Shown here in pieces: positions 40,701 through 53,800 of a DNA stretch of 64,000 nt. The stretch comes from Lanius collurio (lineage: Eukaryota; Chordata; Aves; Passeriformes; Laniidae). Below the pieces are notes generated by a model. That model ran no database searches. It saw only the letters and a program-made list of their open reading frames with translations, and was not told the origin of the DNA. The DNA is taken from positions 10,294,424 through 10,358,423 of the forward strand of contig JACBWW010000017.1 of NCBI GenBank assembly GCA_020086605.1, written 5' to 3'. Within the stretch, counting starts at the first letter, position 1; each line of letters begins with the position of its first letter. The position numbers and the translations under genes are program-made.

Positions 40701-43700
40701 GACCCAAGTCCAAAGCATGTTGGTAGAACGAATAGGTGTTATAAGTACTAGAATTAATGTTATTGATAAGACTGATCCTTATCTGACACTCTTCATGCAA
40801 GATCTGATTATTTAAATTCATCATGTCGTCTTCAAATGTTTTTCTGCAATTTGGACTTTAAGAGTTACCTTTTTCATGACTGGTAATTTGCAAATTTAGA
40901 GGTGTTTTGTGTAGTGGTTGTCATTTTATTGCTTATCCAATAGTATCTTAAGCTATGTTAAAACAGCAAGTATATAATTTAAAATGGAAGAAAGTATGCT
41001 TCTTAGGAAAAGTTTTAATGGAGGCACTAAGATTATCAAGTCCTCAGGGTCTTTTTCCAAACAAATATGAATGAGGGAAAACAATGAACCATATTAGAGG
41101 CCTGACTGAAATGTTAAGTATAATTTCTGCTGCCATGAACACCATAAAATGAAACTATATGCTTATCTGCCCAGAATATACAGTTATTTTTCTGAATAAC
41201 ATTTTCATGGGGAATAAAAGTAGCAACAGTCATAATGCAAATTTGGTCTTACATTTTTAAAAAGTGACCTATGATTGCAGACATTTAAAATGGGAATGGA
41301 CAGAATAAAGTATATTTAGCTTTTTAATAAGGATGTGTTTTTTAATATGGATTAAAAAAAAGCTAAAGGGAGAATACAAAAAGCTAAGTTCCATATAAAG
41401 GCAACCAGAATTTTAAACTGAAACAAATCATTAAAAATAAAGATGAAAATAATGGTCCACATGTAAAGCTCTAGTGCAGAGAGTTAACTGTGCATTCAGC
41501 TGAGCACGTTTATCCTGCTCTGCTGAGACAGACTGGTAGGGTAGAAGATTTTAAGCATTTGTTCATTTAAAGATAAGGATAACTCTGTGCACAGAGCACT
41601 GCACGCAGAATGCAAAGAGACTCCCTTCAAAGTCTGCTCAAGTCAGTAAACAGACTTCTTCAGCTTTATAAGAATTCTTGCCCATCCTGTCGTAATTTCA
41701 CAGGCAAACTCTGCCAAGGCTGCTACTTCTAATTTCTGTTAAATGAATGATGTCTTATTCAACTCAGACTGATAAATAATTCTTTCAATTATGGGTCTGA
41801 GCTTGCTATCTCACAGACTCTGATGCATTTGGTTTAAGAATCAACATTATGACTCATCTGAATTATGTTACAGAAAAAAACCTCATTTGGTTGATAGAGT
41901 TTTTTCCTATCAAAATGTAGCACAAAATAGCTCTTTCCTGATTTTTCTCTCTCCTTCTGTCATTCATTTTCTTGTGCCCATTTTTAATACAGAAGCTGGC
42001 TTTCTGAGAAGTATATGTTTTTCTAGAGCTCAAAAGTGACACATGACCTTACTTGTCTTTCATTATTTCCTTTACAGAATTTTTTATTCAAATATTGTTT
42101 CAAAACTTGTGCTCAAAAAATAAATATGGAAATATCAATACTTACCATTAAGGCAATCCTTTCAGTTTGGGGGAAAATCATTTTTAGGATCTGAGAAAAT
42201 AAAGTGGAATATATTCTTTTTTGCCTGTAGCTTTGGAAGCTTGAAAGTCCCATTATCCTAAGAATTAAATTGGCTTACTCTAATGCATACAGATGGCAAT
42301 GCCTTGTGCTAGGTACAGATGCCATTTTTTTTCTTTTTGTCCTCAAAGGAGAGAAGGAATAGTCTAGTCCATCCACCTGCAAAAAACAGTGAGATTTCAT
42401 AACATAAAGGCGAGTTTAAGGGTTTATTCTACATAGTCCCATATGCATATTTCAAGACATCTTTTTGTGAATTTAATAATAATTTTGACAGAGTCATTCC
42501 TCAAGTGACTTTTCTTGGATGGAGAACAAATTTAAAATGTGATGACTGTTTAAGTGGTAAGAAGTAGTTGCTGTATCCTGTGGTCAACAAACACTATTGG
42601 CAAAGAAATATGGCAAACTATTTTTTGAAGTGTATGTATTCATAATTTTAAAATGCAACCACTATAAACTTCATTAGGTAATATTTGAGAAATATAATGC
42701 ATGAAAAGAGATTTTCATTTCAGTTCATTGACTATTCTTGCAAATATATTTCTGACTTGGTTTTTGTGCATGACAGTCGGTGATTTTGCTTAAATTGCTA
42801 TTTTCTGCTCTCAAGGCAAAGAGTATCATTTTCAGGCTCAACATTGACTGCAAAAACTTGTTACAAATAAAAAATTCAGGCTTTCAACTCTAATACCCAC
42901 AGCCTTAGTTTCCAGTGGAGATGTGTAGGATACAGTGAGTACTCAGAGGGATGCTCGAGGAAAGCACAAGGTTCTCAGTATCTGTGAATAATTGCTGACA
43001 AAACTGCACAGCCAAATGAAATTCCTGGGATGACTCTCAATTTTGGTAATATAAAAATTCATTATCCAGTTAGGTGAATGTGTGAGTGTGACTGAGGTGA
43101 AGGTGCTTGTACTTAGAAAATGTGAGTAATTGAGTAAGTAGATCATAAATTAACATTAAACTATTCCAAATACAAACTGGCTTTATAATATGTACATATA
43201 CAGCCTTATTTACATGAAGCTTACACAACCCCTATACAAGAAGGGAATGACCTTATTCTGGCTTGATTCATGTAGGATAATTGGATGATGGTTTCTTTGT
43301 TAGAAAACTTTGGAGTCGTTCAATACGTGTGATTCACTGGAAGACAAACAGCTTAAAGAGATAGCAAAGACTTTGCAAAAAAACCCTCAAAACCAAAGGA
43401 AACTAAATCTTTGCATGTTAAATAAGGATAGACACCATTTTCTTCAAACTATGATGAGTGGAAAAAAGAGTACTATGAATTGTCTCAGTTGTGGCATCTG
43501 CAGATTTTCTGTCTGGTTAAAGTTTTGTCAAAATCCCATACTTAACCAAAAGGACTTTGGAGGACAAAATGTGAGAGGAACCTTTTAATTGTCATTGGTC
43601 CTAGGGAACACAGGAGTCCTGAAGACCATATTTCTTGGGATTTTAATTAAGAGGCTTCTTTCAACAATCTGCTGTCAGTCAGATTTGAACACTACTTTTC

Positions 43701-44834
43701 ATATTTTCTTCTGCCTTCTTAAGTACACACTCATTCTTCCTGCATGTTGTGAATGAATAAACCAACCCACAAACAAAGGTTACCCTCTGCTCTTAAATCC
43801 CTCTAGTCCCTAGACATTTCTGACTGATGGAAATTGGATGTAGAGGCAAGGCAAACTACTCTGGCTAAATGCTTCTGAATAGCATGATGCTCTGCTGCTA
43901 CATAAATCCTGTGCACTGCCAGATCCCTGGAGCATTCTTTGTTCTGGCCTTGGAGAAACTTCTTGTCAGCCCACCAGACAGTAAAAAGAAAACTGCAGTT
44001 GATTCTGTCAGAACATCACACTAAATGAAGAAAGTGATGATTCTCCCTACATGTACATTCAAACTTCTTTTTCAGAGTTATCCCTAGCTCTAGCTCAGTT
44101 AGAAATTGCTGAGGAAAAAAAGAATTTGCCTTTTAATTATCCAAATGTTCTTTTCAGTGCAATTTCCTTGAACAACGTATATTTTTTTCTCTGCAGAGTG
44201 TTGCAAACGGGGAGAATATAGGACAGATGGGGAAGAGGAAAAGGTGGTAAAAGGAATAGAAATATTGTGCAATAATTTTCCTAAATCTTTCCTTTCTGAT
44301 GTACTGTGTTGTAATCACGCACAGCTCATGCCACTTACCACTTGAAACTGCAAGCAGTAGAGATTAAACAATAAGCAGTTTCTGAGGAAGTAGAGTGGGG
44401 TGATAAAGCTTGTTGATGGGGCTGTTATTCAGGGTAGTAGAAATGACAGCTCACATGGATAAAGTGTCGTAGAAGGACCTTGCTGATACTGAATGATTAG
44501 ACAATAAAATGGCACAAGAATTCAATATAGTTAATGTAAAGTGATGTACAAAAGAAAAAAAATCTAACTTCACCTATAAAATGATGAGCTCTGAGGACTT
44601 GAGGAATGAAATTGTGGGGTATCAGTTCAGTGTTCATTAGTAGCAAAAGCAAATCAAGTGTTAAGAAATTCTAGGAAAAAGATTTTTTAAAACCCAGAAA
44701 ATATTACTTTACAGAATAAATTCATTTTTTATCTGTTCTTTGGGTAATATGTACAATCTCAGCTCCCTTATTCAAGTTTAAACTAAATATCCAATCCATG
44801 TAACACTTTGAATGGCAATAAAGCCACCTCAGAT

Positions 44835-45250
44835 TGACTATGACAAACATCTATAAAACCATGAGAGGTATGGAAAAAGTGGGCATGGATCTCCTGCAGC
44901 ACAAGCACTAGGAGAGGAGAGCAGATATACCTACGAGTCAGTAGTTGAAAAGTTCACCATAAGAGAGGAGAAGGTCCCCATGGCATGTATGTAAGCTATG
45001 GAATTTCTTGCCACAGGATATTGCAGATGATAAAAGTTTATGGAGTTCAAAAAGCAACTGCAAAAATATATAGTGAGAGGGCTAGTAAGTTCAAAGATGT
45101 CATCAGCTAAGGAAGCTGTGTGTTCCAAATTGCTGGATTGTATTTTGGGCAAGTGTCACTTGGTGCTTGCCTTGTTGTTACACTGCTAGATAAAAGATGC
45201 TGAGCTAGATAGACCATCAGTCTGGTCCAGCACAAGTGTTTTTATGTTCT
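44835..45250 (+). mobile_element. Ancient CR1 LINE 3' fragment
   Basis: About 415 bp follow the amniote CR1 3' region in the plus sense: CATCTATAAAACCATGAGAG, a TATGGAAAAAGTG block, the CTATGGAATTTCTTGCCACA block (family: TGTGGAACTCCTTGCCA), GTTTATGGAGTTCAAAAA, and the terminal GAGCTAGATAGACCATCAGT ... CTGGTCCAGCACA ... TTTTTATGTTCT. The order is collinear and the divergence large, so the insertion is old. No reverse transcriptase coding sequence is retained. Confidence 0.85.
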
Positions 45251-46753
45251 CTTGGTGAGGTTGTCAAAGTGGAAAGGATGAAGTCCACAACTCTGTTGAA
45301 ACAAGAAATCTCAGCTTTCTTCAGCAGAGTTGTGAAACAAACATCATTCAAAGGCTCTTTTTACAAAAAAGACATGGTTCAAGTATAAATATATATTTGC
45401 AACTGAAGTGTGCATAGGGTGGTAAACATCATTTTACATATAGATTTTAAGTCTCCCAAAGAGAGATGAATTGATTGATCACGTTTTAGAGATGGAGAGG
45501 AAGTGTGCAAACACTGGCATAGAGGTACTTTGAGTCAGTGACTTTAACTCAGGATTGCAACTTACAACACCTTTGTTTCTATTTTTGAGAAAGCCAGGGC
45601 CATGTTGTGAGACATGGTCAGGTCAGATCATTGGAAATATTTGCTCTTGAATCAGGGATATTGATTTGATTTCACTGAGAAGAAAGGCATTTGTGGGAGT
45701 ATTTATCTGTAACTACAGTTTATTGCTTCTGTTTTGTCCATTAGGATACTCTCTGCTTTATTTCTTGATGTTAATTTACTGCACCTCTGTGAATCTAAAG
45801 TATAAAGGTTTTTTCTGGCATTTTAGCAAGTAAAATGTGATTCTGAGAACTCAAAAATCATGACCTAACCTTTCCCAACATAATGATAATAATGATACCA
45901 TTTACACAAAAAAAGTTTAAATTGGTTAGAAAACACTTATGTGTAGAGACACCTTACCAACACAGGGGAAGAAAATGCAGAGTACATTTTCATAGTTAAT
46001 TTTGGTTAAATAGGCTAATGAATGGTTTCTGCATGGTAGCCAAGATTGCCATGTGGCTGCAATTGCTGCTGGGAGAAAATGCTGCTTGTTTTTCCTTTTC
46101 AGTTTGTTCTTGGAATCTGTGCCTGGCTTTATATGTATCTATGCATGGCATCAATAAATTGAAAAAATGACTTGTCTGATGCCTGAGAAATAGAGCTCCT
46201 AATAGGATGCCATGTGTCTGGCCTATTCAGGAGGTGGATATGCATTCCCTTCACAGATTTTTGCATGCCATTTTCTGTGTTTGAGTACAGAGTTAGAGCA
46301 CAACATCCACATAAGCCACCCTAGAAGATTTTGGTTCTGAACTAAAAGGTCTGGGGTGAGAATAAAACCTAGTAATACCCAGAGTACCAAGCCTTGCCTC
46401 AAGCTGGTTACTGTGCAGAAGTTAAACTTGGAGCAGATGAAGAGATGCACAAATCAACCATGATTGTACCAGCATCTGTGCCAAACCCACTGTTTTCAGC
46501 ACTAAAGAATTGACTCTCCCTACTCTTAAACCTTTAGGCATGAGGTTTACACTCTGCTTCATTTGTAGAGGCCTGTTTACAGTCCAAAGTCCTTCCAAAA
46601 CTCTGAATTTTGCTTAGAATAAGGTTGTCAGAGAAATAACTTCTCAACTCCTTGCCTCCTCCTTGGAGCCCTGCAGGAACACTTCAGTCATGTTTTTTCA
46701 CGACTTTTCTCTGTAATTGTCAGTGATAATAACTTTTTTTTTTTTTTTAACAG

Positions 46754-46821
46754 AAAAAGAAGCTGGTCTTTATAATCAACGGACAGCAGGAGCTCAGGTT
46801 TCCAAAAAAGCATCAGAGATG
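46754..46821 (+). other. Candidate exon A of an unassigned transcript
   Basis: A long T tract and AACAG at 46749-46753 form a strong acceptor. The donor is ATG|GTGAGA at 46821/46822. The 68-nt segment is open in the frame EKEAGLYNQRTAGAQVSKKA followed by SEM, counting the first codon from the acceptor G. The next acceptor is 78 nt downstream, and the frame continues unchanged across the splice. I do not recognise the peptide. No start codon or upstream exon could be tied to it. Confidence 0.22.
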
Positions 46822-46899
46822 GTGAGATTCATGATAAAAGTCTGCCTCAGGAGATGTGCTTTCATCTTTTACTCTCTCCATATTTTTCCTTGCTTACAG

Positions 46900-47235
46900 G
46901 TTGCAGTAGTGAAGCCCCGAATAAGCCTCAAATAGTACTAAAAAAAAAAAAAGACTTGGAAACTCACCCATTGTGACTGCAAATAATACTGTTAGAGTGG
47001 CAGCAGCTTTTCTGTTCTTGTAGAGCTTTCAGATTTGAGCTGTCCTGCAACAGAAGCTACCCATGGTGTGAAGTAGACTTTGGTCTGAAACTGCAGTGGC
47101 TGTAATTAAACTTAATTGAAACCATGCCTGTGAGACAGAGGCATGAATGTCTTTAGGAGCATCACTACAGCTTCATCACTTCTGAGTAGAAACCACATTA
47201 ACAAGGGGAAAATAAAACCCAATTTAAGGTACTGT
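46900..47235 (+). other. Candidate terminal exon B of the same transcript
   Basis: A pyrimidine-rich acceptor (TTTTTCCTTGCTTACAG) ends at 46899. The exon continues the frame of candidate exon A as VAVVKPRISLK and stops at TAG 46933-46935. A run of A bases follows at once, and a canonical AATAAA stands at 47211, so a terminal exon ending near 47235 is plausible. The intervening 78 nt is a multiple of three and has no stop, so the unspliced frame is open as well. This may be a noncoding RNA or a chance arrangement. Confidence 0.2.
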
Positions 47236-47813
47236 GGGTAAGCTAGTGCTGTGTAATGCCCCAGATTGTACTGCAGGAAGAATTTATGGTGGAACTATAA
47301 ATCTATTGGGTTCTTTGTAAGTATAAAAAGCTATAAGGATGAATAGGAGTTTTAAATATATGTATTTCCTTTCTGTTGATCCTTTACAGGTTATTTCACT
47401 ATATTTTTATTGCTTATGTCTAGCCACAGGGGAAAGCTGATTAAGTGGACTAATTTTTCCTTATCTCCTATCTTCACTGCGTGACCTTCCTGTTTGAGTG
47501 TATTGGGTATTTCAAACTGAGTTTCTATTATGAAATCCAGATTGTGTTCTGGAAATGTAGTTTCTGATGAACTAAAAGAGAAACACAGGTGGGTTTCTGA
47601 TAGCAACATGCTTGAGTTCTTGCCAGCTCATCTTATGGGCTTCCAGAGGCTTCAAAGCAACCATGTTGTGCAGAATCTCCCATTTTGACAAACTCTGTCA
47701 TGCTGGTGCACTGGGGCTGGATTTCCTGTGAGTCTGCAGACTCCCTGCCATACATGCATGAACCACAGGAGCTTTGGATCAGCTTTCCAGGTGAGATCTG
47801 AAGTCTGGGCCAG

Positions 47814-47832
47814 TTTTTTTTTTTTTTTTTTC
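47814..47832. repeat. Poly(T) run, 19 bases
   Basis: Nineteen consecutive T bases. No retroposon body was recognised on either side. Confidence 0.95.
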
Positions 47833-50800
47833 CGCTGAGACTCTTCATGAAGCATGCAGTAGTTCCTAGCATGAACCGGGGATCCCAGGAGCACCACCTC
47901 TGCATCAGTGCTGCTCCCCTGTGCTACCCTGACAGCCAACAATCAAGCTCAAAGCTGTGGTGTTGCCCATCAGACCTTTTGATATTGTTACAACCAGTGG
48001 GAAAAGATAAACTGGGAATAAGAGGGAGATTCTAGCACACTGTGAAGGATTAATTACTGTGATGGACTGGGGGAAGGCAAACCTTGCTGCTGTAGTCTCC
48101 TGCCTCTGCAGCACACAGCCTGGAAACCTTGAGGACTTCAGCTCTGTTATTCACTCCTCCAACATTGTGTTTGGCAGTCGAGTAGGTTCCTCTCTGAGCC
48201 AGCGATCTCATGGCTTCAAACCCTTTGCTGTGGAGGAGCAGGCAGCAGTTTTCCAAACTCAGCCATAAATTGCAGCCTTCCTATAACTTCCTGCAGTCAA
48301 AAGAGCCATGCCAGGTACCTCACAGCTTATACTTCTTCCAAATGTTGTTGTGGGTGTCTCAGATGGTGCCGGGCATATACGGTTGTGCTGCAGAATTTCC
48401 TGTCATTTTCTTTTAATTTAATGTTTTAATTCTTTCAAACAGAATCTTAACACAATTAATTTTCAACAGCAATTTCTACTTAACATTTCATTCTGAAATG
48501 AAAGGCTGTATTACTTGGAGTTTCAAAATACTTTGCAAAATGGAAACAGTTAATTTAGGTCAGCATTGGCATTTGAAGAGAAGGGAACGGGAACTATTCT
48601 GCCTCCTTCAAATCTCTGCTGATAGAATCTCCCTGGTTTCTCCCAAAAAAACCTTTAAAATACTGATGCTCACATATACTGTTTCATACTCATTTAATCT
48701 AGTTTCTTGTCTAAGACACTTCACAAATTATTGTAATATTGTCATTACTAGTCAGAAATATTATATCTAATTATGTTAACACTGCAGCACTGGCTTCACT
48801 GATGAGATCAGATTCTATCAGATCCATTTGAATTCTTTTCCTTCAAATACCATCCCAGGCTGTCCCTTCAGGATGAAAACTCTCACCAGCCCAGTCTTCT
48901 CTTAGTTGTCCCCTTGCCAATCACTTCCACTCCATTGTTGCTCCTGTTGCTCTATACTGTATATTTATAAATTGCACATAAGGTCTCCAGATGTGTAAAT
49001 ATTTGGTTTGTTTAAGTAAAAATCATAAGTACTGCTTTTTTCTTTCTTTCTCTATGTTAGTATCATATTTGTTGCTTCCAGGAATAATTAGACTCCAAGT
49101 TTTTCAGGAAAGTGAACACATTTTCTGGCTTGGCACAGCAAGCCCCAATCTTGACCAAGACCAGGAGGCATTTCTATAACATAAATAAATAACAACAGCT
49201 CTAAAAATCTTTTCATCACCTTAATGGCTATGTGATCTCTGTGCATTTTTCTGATCACTGTAAGTAGTTGTAGAAAGCATTGTGATAACGTCAATAGAAG
49301 CATGGTACGGTAATGTAAAATTAATGAGCTAGATGGTAATCTTTTTAAGCAAATCGTGTTCTGAAATACAGCACACCCTCTCAATTAGTCTGTTCTCAGG
49401 AGCCAAGGAATCAGTGCATTGTGTGTTGAGTGCATGGTAAAATTGACTGCGTTACTCAGGAAGATCAGTGCAGCTGATAGCCAAAGTAATAACCTCATAT
49501 GGAGCATAACCTTACAGTGGAGAGCGTTACAGAGGGGATTCAGGGGGCTTTCATGTTTTTAATGTCCCACAAGTATTTGTTAGTAAAGAGAAGGAGACTT
49601 CAGTGACTTTTGTTATGAAAAACAAATTAAGGAACTTGGGCTGTAGTTGTCTGAAAGCCTTTGCTCTCCCAGAGCCCCGATCATGTCATTAATGAAAGGT
49701 ATGACTAGCAGAGGGGTTGAAGAACTATTTCATACTTTCCATGGCTATTACCTCTCAAATCATTAAGACTAAGATTCAGACTTTTTTTGCCTGGTGCAAC
49801 TGATATCTGAATCACTCCACAGTAAACGTTATGAACCATGATATTGAGTAGAAATGTCTGTGGTGTGCAGTCATGGCAACTGACCTCCCAGTCTGGAGGG
49901 AAAAGTTCCTTGGTGGAGGGAAGCCTGGGGGTTGTACAATGCTGACAAGGAATAAGATTATGCTGCTTTATCTGATACTTTCTGAACATCAAGCAGAGTT
50001 TCCTTCAGTTCTACCTCTGCTGCCTTTTTTGCCTGTGCATGGTATGCTCTGGGCAACACACAGGTATCATCAACACAAAGGGGCTGCAAGCTGATGGATA
50101 AAACTCACTGCAGTAGCAGTGATACAGAGAATACATTTGATCCTATAGCTTGCTCAGAGAAACTTCCAGTTTCTTTAATGAGCTCCATGGGAATTTGATT
50201 AAAGATTTTCAGACTGGGTTCGTTATTTCTGATGAAGTGCTAGTGAAGAAATTCATTAATGGAACAATTTCTGGAGGCTAGGACTTAAATTTGGTTTACA
50301 TCATGAGAGAGATTAATTTCATCTCAAACTATAGCTCAGTGGACATTAATCTATATTACAGTTCTGCAGCCAGTGAAAGCAGAAACTCGTGTTTGGGATC
50401 AAAAACTGACAATATGGCCAGTCATGAGTCAAACAAGAACTAACACAAAATTTTTTTGACTTTCAGAAAATTCTGACCCGATATTGATTCACTGAAAATT
50501 TTGACTTTATATAATAACTTGAATTTAGAAGAAATGTAGATAGTCTTATGTTCTATTTTGTAAAGCAACTTCAAATATGTCCTGATTTGTTTGAATCCTT
50601 GGGGAAAGACACACTAAGCTACAGAAATGAGAGACTGATGTTGACTGTAAAGGAAAAATGAGCTTATTTATATTTTAAACTACTGCATGCTAAAATCTCA
50701 CTCTACCTCTCGTAGAAGTATCTCCACAATGTCAAAAGAGTAATAATGGTAGAATAATATTAAAGATATATCAACTCCAATTTTTCATTCCATGTCCCTA

Positions 50801-53800
50801 ACCTCTCAAAAAAAAAAAACCCAAAAAACCCCACAAATAAAAAAATGATGCTTTCTTGGTCACAGAGACCAAAATAATATTTTATGTTTTTCTTTATGTT
50901 CTTTTATTGTATTTAGTTGCAATTTACTGCAACGATATTACTTGGAGAAATTTGGTCATTTGCCAATGGGATTCCATCCATTTCAAAAAGCAGGCATCAC
51001 TTTCCATCTTAAGCAATTGCAGTGTACAGTGTTAATGGTGTCTACATTAATGTAGTTCACTTATGAAAAACCTACTGGACTCTATTTTATTTATTAACAA
51101 TTTTAGAGAGTGTGATTTCATTCAGGTCTTCAGCAGTGGCTAGACAAAAGAGCTATTTATTATATATAGAAAAGTTATAGACAGATTCAATTACAAAAGT
51201 GCCCCTTTGTTCAAATAGCAAATCAAAATCCTGGAAAACTTCCTACCTCTTTGGTTTTGTCTGAAAGTTAATTTATCAGTTGGCATGCCACTGGGTCCAA
51301 ACCTGCTTTTACTGAAGTAAGTGGGAATTTTGCCATTGGCTTTGATGGGAGCAGGTGCACGCCCCTAATGAGGTGTGTAATGGAAGCGGTGTACACACAA
51401 AAAACCTGGACACAGTCAGCATGAGAAACACTGAACAAAAAGAAGGATTTCTCAGAATCCCTGGTCACATGAACAGTGTGTTGAAGTGACATTTAAACAT
51501 TGACAAGAAAAGTGAAGAGATCAAATGAAAGAATAGAATAGACAAGAAGATACTGTCACATTGGAACAATTCACTTCGTACTTGGAAAAGTTTATAAAAA
51601 CCTTGAATAGAGAGGAAAAGGGCATCATGATAAATGGGAACACCTAGGCCACATAAGATCACCTGATAGCAGTCGTCTTTGCCAAAATCCCTGAAGACCT
51701 TGAAGCTCTGAGGAGAGAATTAATCATGAAAATTAGGCTTGAGCAATTAGGATAGGAAGAGCTGAGTTGTCCCCAGTGAAACTTGACCCCAACCTTCAAC
51801 CTGTATTGAAATCGAGTATGACCCAAACCTTTGCTGAAGAATGAAAAAAGGCCAAGAAAGTTTTTTTCACCTCATTATTCCTCATTTCATTCACTGCACT
51901 CAGCATAGGGTGCTGTGGATAATCTAAGACTGATATCAACTAAAATAGCACCAGAACAGCAAGACACAATGACTTTATCAGCCAGTGTTGCACCCACAGA
52001 AATTAGCCCTGCTTCTCAGTGGCAAGGAAAGGCATGTTAATGAGACTGAGTGCAGCAATAACTAATCCTGAGGAAGCTCCTCCCTGAGCCAAATAAGACA
52101 CTGGCTTTGTGCTGGGCTTCTCTGTGAGGATCAGATCCTGTGGTGTTAACCGGGTGTGTTCAGCACAGTGAGATCCAGCACACAGCAGGATGTGTATCCT
52201 GGGCAATGCACATGCCAGGCTGCTGTGGGAGAGGCTGTTCTTGAAGAAACTTCATGGTATCTCACATTCAGGAGAAGGAGTGATAAAGTAGGAAGAGGAA
52301 GAGCATGGCCACCTTCATGTGGCAATCTTACTGCACGTTGTGTGCTTTGGCCTTGGGTGAGATCTATCATAAGGCAGGCAGAAGACAGGAAGAAAGAAAT
52401 CGAGGCTGGTTGATGCTCTGTTTCTCTTGTTGAGTGGCACAATGTTTATTTCCTGGTTGTGATGAAAAAAACAGGCTTGTTTTACCAGAAGGTGCGAATA
52501 TTCATGTGATGAGCACAAGGAGTATTCACATCCTGAGTCTCTGGCTGTCTGAAGCAAGAGTGGGTGTTTGCACTGCCAGAGCTGGGCTGTGCCTTGTGTG
52601 GAAAAAAGGAGGCGTTCTGTGGTCTGGGCTTGGAAGGGTTTTTTTCAGATATTTGATGGTAGTTCTCTTTTTTTGTTGCTTTGTTGGTTTTATTTCTTTC
52701 ACAAATGTCGCTCTGAGTCTGAACAGCATCCTCGAGGGGCATCTTTGTTGGACACAACTACTGTTTACTTATCCACGATGAGTGTTTTATCTTGGCCCAA
52801 GCTGAAGCACACTTAATGAGGAAAAGAGCATCACTCATTATTTGTCTTCTGGATTGGCAGAGTTGCATGGGTGAAGGCAGATGAGGATCTCTTGGGATAT
52901 TGCAGCTATTGTGGTAGGAAATTTTTCCAGTCAGATATTCAAATGGGATCTGGGAGATGAATGTAATTTGTCTCTAGTTTTATTTTTAGTGATTTCACTT
53001 TTCTGGCTTAAGTATTTAATGCCCTTTTATTGTCAAGATTTATTGCTGGGGCTGTTGTGAAATGCATCCAGTTCCAGTCCTCCAGTTCCTTCTTCCTAAA
53101 CTTAATTTTTGTCAATGGAATAGTTTCCTGTAAAACATCTAATTGTTGGCTTATTGGCAAATTACATCCACAAGCTTTTTAAAAACTGACTAAGGCCAGC
53201 ACCAATTAAATGTCTGGTGCCAAGTCTCTTAGTTGCTGATGGAATAAATGAGAATTTCAGTTGTTCCAGAGATGACTGTGTTTTTGGACAGTGAAAACTT
53301 AAGAACATTAAGTTCCTAGTTCCTTGCCACAGTATAGGTATTTGTGTTCCTATAGTTCCATTGCTTGACAATTTTAATACTTTTGTTGACACAACTTTCC
53401 TGCTGGGTAGGAAATGCTGTTATCATAATCATTATCAATATTTTTCAATTGGGAAAACAGAACCCAAAGAAACTATAGTCATGTTTATATTACAGAGTAC
53501 ATACATGCAGGAGAAGAAGTGACCTTTCCTGAAGGGGACAGTTGTTTATACAGGAGTGCTTTTTGTCATGAACTTTTCATTGGATCTGTCAAGCGATAAG
53601 CTAGACTGAAAAAGGGGAATTCCATATTGTGTTTTTGCATCTTTACCAGAAGATTTTGCTCATAGAAATCCATGGAGGAAATCATAACTCTAGCCAAAAT
53701 GGCTTGCACAGGCTGTGGTATCTGGGATGGAGAACGAGTCAGGTCTTATCTGAGAATCCCTGGAGGTGCCCCTTTCCCTCATAGCCCTGCTGAACTGGGA

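Larger units (their letters stand above)
26711..44834. other. Intergenic DNA between the solo LTR and a CR1 fragment
   Basis: No recognised protein-coding gene. The segment holds a 23-base T run with a neighbouring minus-strand AATAAA (27047-27084), a candidate exon at 31600-31729, a 9-bp inverted repeat (32160-32168 with 32199-32207) and an AT-rich homeodomain-motif cluster around 33415-33560. Minus-strand open frames at 30767-31114 and 37065-37415 have no recognisable similarity. Much of 38-44.8 kb is plain AT-rich unique sequence in which I see nothing. Confidence 0.65.

Noticed and set aside
45420..45570. Possible MIR/L2 remnant next to the CR1 fragment
   Set aside because: Weak resemblance to ATTTTACAGATGAGG-like and AACTCAGGA blocks without consistent order or spacing.
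53430..53530. Possible MIR-like segment (GGGAAAACAGAACCCAAAG)
   Set aside because: Only one short block resembles the MIR core (GGGGAAACTGAGGC-like); too little to call.
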